From Clostridia bacterium (lineage in GTDB: Bacteria > Bacillota_A > Clostridia > Lachnospirales > Lachnospiraceae): a stretch of 15,560 nucleotides of DNA. Location: contig JAAYYM010000658.1 of NCBI GenBank assembly GCA_012515365.1, positions 1 to 15,560 of the forward strand. The letters run 5' to 3'. Made by a program: the position numbers and the translations under genes. This document shows, piece by piece, positions 8,452-15,383 of this stretch. Below the pieces are notes generated by a model. The model ran no database searches, had not been told where the DNA came from, and worked only from the letters and a program-made list of their open reading frames with translations. Each line of letters opens with the position of its first letter. Within the stretch, counting starts at the first letter, position 1.

Positions 8452-9334
8452 TTGTGTTTTTTTCCCCCTTTGGTATCGAAATAAAGATCTGAAATCCATT
8501 ATCCTTGCTGATATGAAACGTTCCGGTGATGGATTCTATACGCTCGCGCATACTATTTAATCCCATAGATCCGGAATTGTCAGAAGCGGTTTCTTTGATA
8601 TTTGTCCCATTATCTGTAATAACAATCTGATACAGACTAGGATGCTCCATGATCGATATCGTGACGCGTGTCGCATTCGAATGCTTCATCACGTTATTGA
8701 GTGCCTCTTTTACTATATATAGAATAGAGTATTTTTCTTTTGTTGTAAAGTCGTTAACAATATTATAATCTAAATAAACACTACAGAATTTAAACTCATG
8801 AACCAATGCATCTAGCTTTGTTTTTAAGTCAATAGATTCATCGTGAATATTATGAATACTGTTCCGGATGCTGTCCATTCCATCAGTAAGAGAGTCTTTG
8901 ACTCCTGCAAGAGCTTCTTTGATCATATCATCTTTTGTGATAGCTATGAGTGCCCCGACCTGAAGGATTGAACGTGAAAGCATATGTCCGACATTATCAT
9001 GAATTTCACGTGCGATACGATTACGTTCATTTAAGGTTGCAAGATTAACTTCATAATCCTGCTTCTCAAGCAGATCTTTATTTTTCTTCTCAAGCAGATC
9101 AGCCATACCGGCTGTCTCGTCTCGCAGTTTAATATAGTTTTGCTGATAATCCTTAAGTGTTGTGATATTATATTTCAGTATATAAGATAAAATACAGAGT
9201 GTAATGATTAACAGATACTGAATGCCCTTTAGGCTTTGCAGCTGAATGAGCATAGGGATACATACCAGGAAAAAAAAGACTTGATATTTTTCTTTGAATA
9301 ATTCATAGCTGATCACCGGAAGAAGGAATAACAT
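8429..9334 (-). CDS. Sensor histidine kinase (HisKA_3 type), kinase part of a split gene
   Basis: The 301 residues begin with about three hydrophobic helices (roughly 1–11, 17–31, 36–54), then a coiled coil (about 60–105), then the HisKA_3 dimerisation motif RNRIAREIHDNVGH with phosphoacceptor His112. The ATPase domain follows with EALNNVMKHS (N box), ITDNG, and GSMGLNSMRERIESI. The catalytic core looks functional. The N-terminus begins in mid-membrane domain: MLFLLPVISYELF looks like the continuation of the protein encoded by the preceding small ORF, in a different frame. ATG 9334 overlaps the TGA of that ORF (TGATG), so the kinase may be made by coupled re-initiation; TTG 9337 is another possible start. 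No good ribosome binding site is seen before it. Confidence 0.88.
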   Translation of the reverse strand: MLFLLPVISYELFKEKYQVFFFLVCIPMLIQLQSLKGIQYLLIITLCILSYILKYNITTLKDYQQNYIKLRDETAGMADLLEKKNKDLLEKQDYEVNLATLNERNRIAREIHDNVGHMLSRSILQVGALIAITKDDMIKEALAGVKDSLTDGMDSIRNSIHNIHDESIDLKTKLDALVHEFKFCSVYLDYNIVNDFTTKEKYSILYIVKEALNNVMKHSNATRVTISIMEHPSLYQIVITDNGTNIKETASDNSGSMGLNSMRERIESITGTFHISKDNGFQIFISIPKGEKNTNENTTGR

Positions 9335-9531
9335 CAAGGGTGAAAAACAGCAGCATAATAAAAATAGAATATAAAGGATAATAGTAAATAAGATTTATTG
9401 ACTAATTGGGATGCAAGAGACAGCAAAACAACAATAAAGGTCGGAATTACGATGTTCACTGAATCAGTCAGATAAACAGCAAGTGCAAGACAGGCCAGCA
9501 TCAATATTAAACGATTAAGAAAATTTGTCAA
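9334..9531 (-). CDS. Small three-helix membrane protein, likely N-terminal piece of the split sensor kinase
   Basis: This codes for 65 residues with three hydrophobic segments (about 8–25, 28–42, 47–63) and ends in AVFHP. I start it at TTG 9531 because a perfect AGGAGGTG (complement of 9538–9545) lies 6 nt upstream; an earlier TTG at 9564 has no such signal. The stop codon overlaps the kinase start. Together the two ORFs would give a six-helix membrane sensor followed by a kinase, the standard layout for this kinase type. One extra C in the CCC run would join them as FHPLMLFLLPVISYEL. I infer a frameshift mutation or a real split with translational coupling; a sequencing or assembly error is also possible. 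Confidence 0.75.
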   Translation of the reverse strand: MTNFLNRLILMLACLALAVYLTDSVNIVIPTFIVVLLSLASQLVNKSYLLLSFIFYFYYAAVFHP

Positions 9532-9629
9532 AAACAGCACCTCCTGTGGTTTTACATTTAGCAATGATATGATATGATTATATCATAAGCTTCGCATTTG
9601 ATAGCACTCCGTGTAGGATGTGCACTATA

Positions 9630-9657
9630 ATTATACCATATAATCTAAAAATGAAAA
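9630..9657 (-). promoter_or_regulatory. Candidate extended -10 promoter for the two-component operon
   Basis: Read on the minus strand, TTTTCA (9657–9652) and TATAAT (9635–9630) are 16 nt apart, with TGG before the -10. The transcript would run into the kinase operon with a leader of roughly 90 nt. The same stretch holds TATAAT on the plus strand at 9626–9631 and 9639–9644 for the divergent ABC operon, without a clear -35. A 6-bp inverted repeat TATGAT/ATCATA (9573–9587) lies between promoter and gene and could bind a regulator. Confidence 0.5.
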
Positions 9658-9675
9658 GTTAGTATGGAGAGAAAA

Positions 9676-10602
9676 ATGTCAATTCAAATAGTAGATTTAG
9701 TGAAACGGTATGAGAATAATCTTGTTTTAGATCATTTCAATTTAAGAATTGCACCTGGTGAATTTATCGGACTGCTTGGATCGGATGGTGCAGGTAAATC
9801 GACTTTGATCAGATGCCTGTTAGGATTAGAGGACTTTGATAAAGGGGAAATCACTGTTTTTGACAGACCTTTAGTGAAAAACGATATAGAAAGAAAGCAG
9901 AAAATGGGATTTGTTCCACAGGAAATTTCTATTCTGAATGCTTTGACTGTTTATGAAAACATTGATTATTTTTGTAGTTTATATATCAAGGAAAAAGAAA
10001 AAAGAAGACAGTTGACCGAACAGATCCTCAAGGAGTTGGCACTGGATGATGTCGTAAAACTTTATCCCGGTAAACTGGATTATCATTATCTGCGCAAATT
10101 GAATATGGCATGTGGAATCGTCCAAAGACCAGAAGTGATCATTGTTGATGAACCTTTTAATGGATGTGAAAGTGAAACAAAGGAATGTATGATTCATGCA
10201 CTTAGAAAGCTCAATGAGGAAGGTTCAACTATCATTTTTGCATCAAAAAACATAGAGGAAATGGGACTTTTCTGTAAACGCATCTGCATCATAGATAAAG
10301 GAAAGGTCGTTGTTACAGCTACGGTTGAGGAACTAAAAGAATTGATTTCTGTAGGAGAAAAAGTAACAATCGAGGTCTTTCGCATGGACATGCAGGATGT
10401 TGAGGAAATCAGCAAAATGAAGGGTGTTGTTTATGCAAATTATCTGGGAACAGAGCTAGTGGTAAAATCAGAAAAACGAAGAAATAATCTTGCAAATATC
10501 CTGCATTATCTTGAAAATAATCATATTCCATTTGGAAAAGTATATTCGGAAACACCTATGCTAAGAGATGTGTTTTGGGAAATAACAGGAAGGGAGCTCT
10601 GA
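9676..10602 (+). CDS. ABC transporter ATP-binding protein with degenerate signature and H-loop
   Basis: The 308-residue ABC ATPase resembles ABC-2 exporter subunits. It keeps the A-loop Tyr12, Walker A GSDGAGKST (35–43), Q-loop Gln82 and Walker B VIIVDEP (Asp158, Glu159). Two motifs are lost. Where family members read LSGGM-KRRLN before MACGI, this one reads LDYHYLRKLN (134–143), so the ABC signature is absent. The H-loop His, normally in a TSH or SH context, is Lys191 (IIFASKN). The C-terminal 80 residues form an accessory domain as in drug and antibiotic exporters. I start at ATG 9676 with GGAGAG upstream, matching the GGGGAGAAAAATG layout of the second permease; ATG 9664 has no ribosome binding site. 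With one ATPase gene a homodimer is expected, so neither site would have a signature. ATP binding is plausible; hydrolysis is doubtful. Confidence 0.88.
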   Translation: MSIQIVDLVKRYENNLVLDHFNLRIAPGEFIGLLGSDGAGKSTLIRCLLGLEDFDKGEITVFDRPLVKNDIERKQKMGFVPQEISILNALTVYENIDYFCSLYIKEKEKRRQLTEQILKELALDDVVKLYPGKLDYHYLRKLNMACGIVQRPEVIIVDEPFNGCESETKECMIHALRKLNEEGSTIIFASKNIEEMGLFCKRICIIDKGKVVVTATVEELKELISVGEKVTIEVFRMDMQDVEEISKMKGVVYANYLGTELVVKSEKRRNNLANILHYLENNHIPFGKVYSETPMLRDVFWEITGREL

Positions 10603-10607
10603 TTATT

Positions 10608-11279
10608 TTGGAGATCATTTATTATCGTATTAAGTGTCTGGTCAAAATGAAGGGTGTGATCTTCTGGTCCTGTTTTCTTCCAATCTTGCTGTCAACGCTA
10701 TACTTTATATCAGAAAAAAATGAATTTGAAACAGTTGAACAGGATCAGATACCAATCGGAATTGTATACGATGACACAGAACATATTACAAAAGAATCTA
10801 TTTTTGATCCTTACGAATATAAGGAACATGTGCTGTCTCAGGAGATGGCGGAAAAATATCTCCAGGCAGGAAGTATTGTAGCTTATGCAAAAATCGGTAA
10901 GAGAACAGAACTTATAGCTCAAAAATGTGATAAACAGCAGATTAAGGCGATGGCCTATCTGGATGCTTATATCAATCATATCCCGATGTCAGAAGTCAGA
11001 GAGACTCTTATTCGAGAAATTGAACAAAAGGAAAACAGTCCATTTTTACTGGTACGTAAATATTATGTATTGGTTTTTGTCACAATTTTATCAATCCTGT
11101 TTGTAGTTTGTATGGTAGCAATCACAATGAGACTCAATAGAAAAAGTATGAGTGACAGGATTATGTCTTCGCCTAAATCGATGGTGGGTCTTGCACTTGC
11201 AGATACCTGCGTATGTACATTGCTGGCTCTGTTTTTATTTATTATGATGTTTATCTATTTGTTCTATATATTAGTATAG
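10608..11279 (+). CDS. Short ABC-2-type permease, about half of the usual length
   Basis: The N-terminus (IIYYRIKCLVKMKGVIFWSC) is typical for the ABC-2 permeases that go with such ATPases. One helix (about 17–35) is followed by an outside domain (about 36–150, with PIGIVYDD) and two more helices (about 155–176 and 195–222). The protein then stops, with three membrane segments missing compared with usual permeases of about 370 residues. No continuation is seen in other frames, because the next gene begins 9 bp later. I use TTG 10608 as start, 5 bp after the ATPase stop, with AGGGAG at 10591–10596; spacing is long (11 nt), and the frame is open back to 10575. It may be a deletion remnant or a true half-size subunit. 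Confidence 0.72.
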   Translation: MEIIYYRIKCLVKMKGVIFWSCFLPILLSTLYFISEKNEFETVEQDQIPIGIVYDDTEHITKESIFDPYEYKEHVLSQEMAEKYLQAGSIVAYAKIGKRTELIAQKCDKQQIKAMAYLDAYINHIPMSEVRETLIREIEQKENSPFLLVRKYYVLVFVTILSILFVVCMVAITMRLNRKSMSDRIMSSPKSMVGLALADTCVCTLLALFLFIMMFIYLFYILV

Positions 11280-11288
11280 GGGAGAAAA

Positions 11289-12146
11289 ATGACGTATTTA
11301 AGTGTTTATTTAAAAGTACTGAAAAGCAAAATAAAGATGATTCTCATTTATGGCATGACCGTGTATAGTTTTATTGTCATTATGACATGTTCTTATCAAA
11401 AGCTTGCCGATATGAGGAATCAGAATATGCTTAAACAGTATCAGTTTATACAGGAACGATATCTGGATGATGATATGATGAAAACTTCTTTTCAGGCATA
11501 TAACGAATATGACCGGCATACCTATTACTTCAGTCTGGTCGCATTTTCTACACTAAGTGTCCTCGCTACGGAAATGGCGCTGCTTTTATATACGTTTGAT
11601 CAAGGTGATTTAAAGAGAAGAATCATGAGTGCACCAGTCAGCAATAAGCAAATCAGAGCATCATTTTATGCAATAGGGCTTTTGATGTCGTTTGTTTTAT
11701 GTTTTGTACAGATTCTTCTTTCTTTTTGTATATTCGGAATAAATTACTGGCGTGCAGAATATATTTTTATGATAATCAATATGATCCTTCTTTCTTTTGT
11801 CGGGTTGGAATTGTCAAACGTTGTAGCAAAAATATGTAAGAACAGAAAGCATATAGGCATGATCATTACAGTATTGATCATTGCGGTCTGCTTTTTGTCC
11901 GGAGTATTTGTTCCACAATACTTATTGGGAAAATCAGCAAAAACAATAGCGGTATTTATGCCGGTCTATTGGTACATACATGCCAATAATATTATTTCAG
12001 ATTTATATTTTAATGATCTGACGTATCTTCCGGAAATACTAAAATGTTTCATCATTCAGATTTTTTCTATAGTGCTTTTACATATGACTGCAAGTGTAAT
12101 AGAAAAACAAGAAGTAAACTTGAGCGGAGGGCTGAATCATGAATAG
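11289..12146 (+). CDS. ABC-2-type permease
   Basis: This 285-residue membrane protein has one N-terminal helix (about 15–33), a short outside loop, and about five further helices between 80 and 275, ending in VIEKQEVN. The segment LKRRIMSAPVSNKQIRASF is the cytoplasmic coupling region seen in ABC-2 permeases, and YLLGKSAKTIAVFMPVYWYI resembles the conserved stretch before the last helix. GGGGAG lies just before ATG 11289. It follows the short permease by 9 bp and overlaps the lipid kinase by 8 nt. It presumably forms the membrane part of the exporter together with the short permease. The substrate is unknown; related exporters handle antimicrobial peptides, lipids or drugs. Confidence 0.8.
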   Translation: MTYLSVYLKVLKSKIKMILIYGMTVYSFIVIMTCSYQKLADMRNQNMLKQYQFIQERYLDDDMMKTSFQAYNEYDRHTYYFSLVAFSTLSVLATEMALLLYTFDQGDLKRRIMSAPVSNKQIRASFYAIGLLMSFVLCFVQILLSFCIFGINYWRAEYIFMIINMILLSFVGLELSNVVAKICKNRKHIGMIITVLIIAVCFLSGVFVPQYLLGKSAKTIAVFMPVYWYIHANNIISDLYFNDLTYLPEILKCFIIQIFSIVLLHMTASVIEKQEVNLSGGLNHE

Positions 12147-13044
12147 TAAGAAGCTTTTATTTATTGTAAATCCTCAGGCAGGAAAAGGTTTGATAAAGAA
12201 TAGAATTATGGAAATCATAAATCGATTTACGATAGCCGGTTATGAAGTTACTGTTGCCCCGACGCTAGGGCCAAAAGATGCGATTTTGATTGCAAAAGAA
12301 CGCGCCAGGGATTACGATCTGCTTGTCTGTAGTGGTGGAGATGGAACCTTAGATGAGGTCGTTACAGGAATGATGAAATGCGATTGCAAGGCACCAATCG
12401 GATACATTCCGTCAGGAAGCACAAATGATTTTGCAAAAAGTCTTAAAATCCCGTTTTCTGTAAGGAAGGCAACAGAACTGATTATTCAAAATCATCAGTT
12501 TGCCTGTGATATAGGATCTTTTAATGATGACGTATTTGTATATATCGCTGCATTTGGAATTTTTACGGATGTTTCTTATGGAACAAAACAGGAAGTAAAG
12601 AATGTACTTGGTCACATGGCTTATCTTTTAGAGGGGATGAAACGTCTGCCGGATGTCAATCAATCCTGCCATATGCATATTGAATATGATGATCAAGTCA
12701 TAGATGAAGAATTTGTATTTGGAATGATAACAAATTCCTATTCAGTTGGTGGATTTAAAAGTATTACAGGAAAGCATGTAGAACTGGATGATGGTGTTTT
12801 TGAAGTGACATTGATCAAGAAGCCTGCCAATCCTTTAGAGATGCAAGGCATTATGACGGCGCTGATCGCCAGAGAAACAGATGAAAGATATATGTACAGC
12901 TTTAAAGCAAAGGAATTAGCCATTCAGACAAACAATAAAATACCATGGACTCTGGATGGAGAATTTGGAGGTAATCAGGACCATGTTCTGATCCGTAATC
13001 ATAAACAGGCCCTGCGTATCATTACCCCACAAAATAAAAACTAA
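12139..13044 (+). CDS. Diacylglycerol kinase-family lipid kinase (YegS/BmrU/DagK type)
   Basis: The 301-residue soluble lipid kinase has FIVNPQAGKG at the N-terminus, the nucleotide-binding GGDGT (66–70), PSGSTNDFAK (91–100), and the late DGEFGG motif near residue 274. Members phosphorylate diacylglycerol or related lipids with ATP at the inner membrane face; in Firmicutes DgkB recycles diacylglycerol released by lipoteichoic acid synthesis. The start overlaps the permease by 8 nt, with GCGGAGGGC as ribosome binding site, so it belongs to the ABC operon. That suggests it acts on the same envelope stress or lipid pool. Its stop codon overlaps that of the convergent symporter. The exact lipid substrate cannot be told, so I give no gene symbol. 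Confidence 0.88.
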   Translation: MNSKKLLFIVNPQAGKGLIKNRIMEIINRFTIAGYEVTVAPTLGPKDAILIAKERARDYDLLVCSGGDGTLDEVVTGMMKCDCKAPIGYIPSGSTNDFAKSLKIPFSVRKATELIIQNHQFACDIGSFNDDVFVYIAAFGIFTDVSYGTKQEVKNVLGHMAYLLEGMKRLPDVNQSCHMHIEYDDQVIDEEFVFGMITNSYSVGGFKSITGKHVELDDGVFEVTLIKKPANPLEMQGIMTALIARETDERYMYSFKAKELAIQTNNKIPWTLDGEFGGNQDHVLIRNHKQALRIITPQNKN

Positions 13045-14477
13045 TTAATATCTTCTCCGTTAATGTTTTCTTTTCCACTCTTAACACGTTCAATATATTC
13101 TTTTGTCATGGTGATGACCTGACCTGAGAGCAGTGTAACAGCGATCAGGTTGGGAACTGCCATGAAGCCGTTAAGCGTATCTGAAATATCCCAGACAAGA
13201 TCAAGTGAAGCATTACATCCAAGGAAAATCACACATGTAAAAATAATTTTATATGGGAGAATTGCTTTGATTCCAAAGAGATACTCGATTGCACGCTCGC
13301 CGTAATAGGACCATCCGAGAACTGTTGAGAAGGCAAACAGCATGATGGAAATGGCAACAAACTCACCACCATAAGGAATCGTGGTTGAGAAGGCAGCACT
13401 TGTAAGAGCAGTTCCGCTTACATTTTCAATCCCGTTTTTAATGTTATCAAGGTAGACATCCATGTTATATACACCGCTTGTCAGGATAGTAAGAGCTGTG
13501 ATGGTACATACAATAATTGTATCAGCAAACACTTCAAAAATACCCCACATGCCCTGAATGACCGGTTCTTTAACATCTGAAGCGGAGTGAACCATTACAG
13601 AAGAACCAAGACCAGCTTCATTTGAAAATACACCACGTGAGATACCTTTTCTCATAGCAAGTGCAATACCGTAACCAAGTACACCACCACCCATTGCGCG
13701 GAAGTTAAATGCTTCTGCAAAAATCATGCGGAATGCATTTGGTATTTGATTTGCATTCATTATAATTACAAATAAACCGCCAAGAATATAAAGAACTGCC
13801 ATAAAAGGAACAATTTTTTCAGTAACACTTGCGATACGTTTGATACCGCCAATGATAACCAGTGACACAAACAGCATCAGTATCAGTGCCGTAATCGTCG
13901 GATCAACATTGAACGAAGTTTTCAGTCCGCTTGCTATTGAATTAACCTGAGTCATATTACCGATACCAAATGAAGCGAGACCGCAGAAGATTGAGAAAAT
14001 AACAGCCAGCCATTTCCAGCCAAGTCCTTTCTCTATGTAGATCATAGCACCGCCGATCCAGTCACCACGCTCATTTTTATAACGGTATTTAATACCTAGT
14101 GTATTCTCAGCATAATTTGTCATCATTCCGAGAAATGCGGAAAGCCACATCCAGAATACAGCGCCAGGACCTCCGGATGCTATCGCTGTTGCTACTCCGG
14201 CGATATTACCGGTACCGATTGTTGCAGCAAGTGCTGTACACAAAGACTGAAACTGTGAAATGGAATGTTTGTCATCTGTACGCAGTACCTTTTTGTTTTT
14301 GAAGATCTGCAGGAAAGTAACATTGATCCAGTATTTGAATTTTGTAATTTGAAAAGCATGTGTCCGAATCGTAAACATTAATCCGACAAGCAGAAAAAGC
14401 GCCAGCATGATCGGTCCCCAGATAAAGTTGTTAAGAATACTATTTACTTTAGTAACTACATTAATAAAATTTTGCAT
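13041..14477 (-). CDS. Sodium:alanine/glycine symporter (AGCS family)
   Basis: This 478-residue permease belongs to the alanine or glycine:cation symporter family (AlsT/DagA/AgcS), which imports small neutral amino acids with sodium. Recognisable stretches are ALAATIGTGNIAGVATAI, GGPGAVFWMWLSAFLGM, YAENTLGIKYR, RGVFSNEAGLGS and TVLGWSYYGERAIEYLFG. About eleven membrane segments are visible, and the length is normal. ATG 14477 is preceded by GGGAGGAAG at a rather long spacing. Transcription probably starts near 14548 from the promoter at 14555–14583, giving a leader of about 70 nt with a hairpin at its 5' end. Such genes are often under glycine riboswitches, but I see none here. Alanine versus glycine preference cannot be decided. 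Confidence 0.93.
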   Translation of the reverse strand: MQNFINVVTKVNSILNNFIWGPIMLALFLLVGLMFTIRTHAFQITKFKYWINVTFLQIFKNKKVLRTDDKHSISQFQSLCTALAATIGTGNIAGVATAIASGGPGAVFWMWLSAFLGMMTNYAENTLGIKYRYKNERGDWIGGAMIYIEKGLGWKWLAVIFSIFCGLASFGIGNMTQVNSIASGLKTSFNVDPTITALILMLFVSLVIIGGIKRIASVTEKIVPFMAVLYILGGLFVIIMNANQIPNAFRMIFAEAFNFRAMGGGVLGYGIALAMRKGISRGVFSNEAGLGSSVMVHSASDVKEPVIQGMWGIFEVFADTIIVCTITALTILTSGVYNMDVYLDNIKNGIENVSGTALTSAAFSTTIPYGGEFVAISIMLFAFSTVLGWSYYGERAIEYLFGIKAILPYKIIFTCVIFLGCNASLDLVWDISDTLNGFMAVPNLIAVTLLSGQVITMTKEYIERVKSGKENINGEDIN

Positions 14478-14519
14478 GATAGTTTCTTTCTTCCTCCCTT
14501 ATAAGTAATAATAAAATAA

Positions 14520-14542
14520 AGGGAACGTAAAATACGTCCCCT
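14520..14542 (-). promoter_or_regulatory. Stem-loop at the 5' end of the symporter leader
   Basis: Read on the minus strand, AGGGGACGTA pairs with TACGTTCCCT across a 3-nt loop, giving 10 bp with one G·U wobble. The wobble would be an A·C mismatch on the other strand, so the structure fits RNA from the minus strand. It would begin about 6 nt after the predicted transcription start and is followed by a T/A-rich run. It could stabilise the mRNA or act as an early attenuator. Confidence 0.5.
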
Positions 14543-14554
14543 ATGACTATTACT

Positions 14555-14583
14555 ATTCTATCGAAGAATTGAATATGCGTCAA
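14555..14583 (-). promoter_or_regulatory. Sigma-A promoter of the AGCS symporter gene
   Basis: Read on the minus strand, TTGACG (14583–14578) and TAGAAT (14560–14555) are separated by 17 nt; both hexamers differ from consensus by one base. It is the best promoter in the window. It lies directly after the T-run of the upstream terminator and about 80 bp before the symporter start. Confidence 0.8.
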
Positions 14584-14584
14584 G

Positions 14585-14640
14585 AAAAAAATATTCTCCC
14601 CTGAAAAGGGAGGATGCCAAGCGACTTGGTCACTTGGCAT
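14585..14640 (-). terminator. Rho-independent terminator with a second upstream stem-loop
   Basis: On the minus strand, a 12-bp stem (ATGCCAAGTGAC / GTCGCTTGGCAT, loop CAA, one G·U wobble; 14640–14614) is followed by a second stem CTCCC/GGGAG (14612–14596) and then AATA plus seven T (14591–14585). The wobble works only in RNA from the minus strand. It would end transcription from the isomerase gene, whose stop is about 180 bp upstream, or of a short RNA starting in between. Confidence 0.75.
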
Positions 14641-14819
14641 TATTATGAAAAAGTATTTAAATAGTAATATTACTACTACGAAATTGTCGATGTAATTAGT
14701 TCTTTATCTTATGATATTAGTATAGTTTAGATTCATGTATAAACAATGTTATGTAAATGAAAGTTTATTTAATAGAATATGAACAATCCATGAACGACAA
14801 GATCGGATATATTACGTAT
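14641..14819. other. AT-rich intergenic stretch with a possible minus-strand promoter
   Basis: The gene-free interval 14478–14819 contains, besides the promoter, leader hairpin and terminator listed separately, this AT-rich part. I see no ORF, no riboswitch core and no tRNA. There is a perfect 14-nt palindrome TAGTAATATTACTA (14662–14675), and on the minus strand TTGTTT (14746–14741) and TATACT (14724–14719) spaced by 16 nt. That pair could start a transcript of about 130 nt ending at the terminator 14585–14591. In such AT-rich sequence promoter-like matches arise easily by chance. Confidence 0.35.
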
Positions 14820-15341
14820 TTAAGCTTTTTCAGGCTCCGGATAATCAACGCCGAATGTCTCCACACTCATTGATTCAATTCTCTGTTCATCAATTGGACG
14901 ATCGTTATAATCTACAGCTGTAGAAGCTATTTTATTTACGATATCAAGTCCTTCTGTAACCTTTCCAAATGCAGCGTATTCTCCATTTAAATGAGGAGAA
15001 TTCTTATGCATGATGAAGAATTGTGAACCGGCAGAATCAGGATGAGCACTTCGCGCCATTGATAAAACGCCTGGTTCATGTAAGAGGTCGTTTTTAAAAT
15101 TGTTATGTGAAAATTCTCCCTTAATCTGATAACCGGGACCGTCATAACCGGTACCTGACGGACACCCGCCCTGGATCATGAAACCATTAATAACACGATG
15201 GAAAATCAGGTTATCATAGAATCCTTTTTTGATCAGACTGATGAAATTATGAACAGTATTTGGTGCGATTTCCGGATAAAGCTCCGCTTTCATGACATCA
15301 CCATTTTTCATGGTAATTGTAACAATAGGGTTTTGAGCCAT
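14820..15341 (-). CDS. Cyclophilin-type peptidyl-prolyl cis-trans isomerase
   Basis: This 173-residue cytosolic protein has no signal peptide and catalyses cis-trans isomerisation of Xaa-Pro bonds during protein folding. The cyclophilin core is clear: FHRVINGFMIQGG with catalytic Arg49, GTGYDGPGYQIKGEF, GVLSMARSAHPDSAGSQFFI and HLNGEYAAFGKVTEGLDIV. At the position of human CypA Trp121 (WLDG) it has His (HLNG), as in many bacterial members, which suggests weak cyclosporin binding. ATG 15341 follows AAAGGATG. It is probably transcribed alone from the promoter at 15384–15412 and stops at the terminator ending at 14585. Confidence 0.94.
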   Translation of the reverse strand: MAQNPIVTITMKNGDVMKAELYPEIAPNTVHNFISLIKKGFYDNLIFHRVINGFMIQGGCPSGTGYDGPGYQIKGEFSHNNFKNDLLHEPGVLSMARSAHPDSAGSQFFIMHKNSPHLNGEYAAFGKVTEGLDIVNKIASTAVDYNDRPIDEQRIESMSVETFGVDYPEPEKA

Positions 15342-15357
15342 AATTAATACATCCTTT

Positions 15358-15379
15358 CTACTATTATTAATGATAGTAG
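15358..15379. promoter_or_regulatory. 22-bp quasi-palindrome at the cyclophilin transcription start
   Basis: CTACTAT (15358–15364) and ATAGTAG (15373–15379) flank the palindromic ATTAAT, so the whole 22 bp is symmetric except one base pair. It covers the predicted transcription start and lies just before the ribosome binding site, a position typical for an operator. No known regulator site is recognised. Confidence 0.45.
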
Positions 15380-15383
15380 TTCT

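Noticed and set aside
9320..9345. Programmed -1 frameshift joining the two kinase ORFs
   Set aside because: The frames are in the right relation, but codons before the stop (GTT TTT CAC CCT) do not form a heptamer that allows re-pairing in both sites, and no downstream structure is evident.
14478..14819. Glycine riboswitch or T-box upstream of the amino acid symporter
   Set aside because: I looked for conserved glycine aptamer core segments and a T-box sequence on the minus strand and found none; the symporter promoter also lies too close to the gene to include an aptamer of that size.
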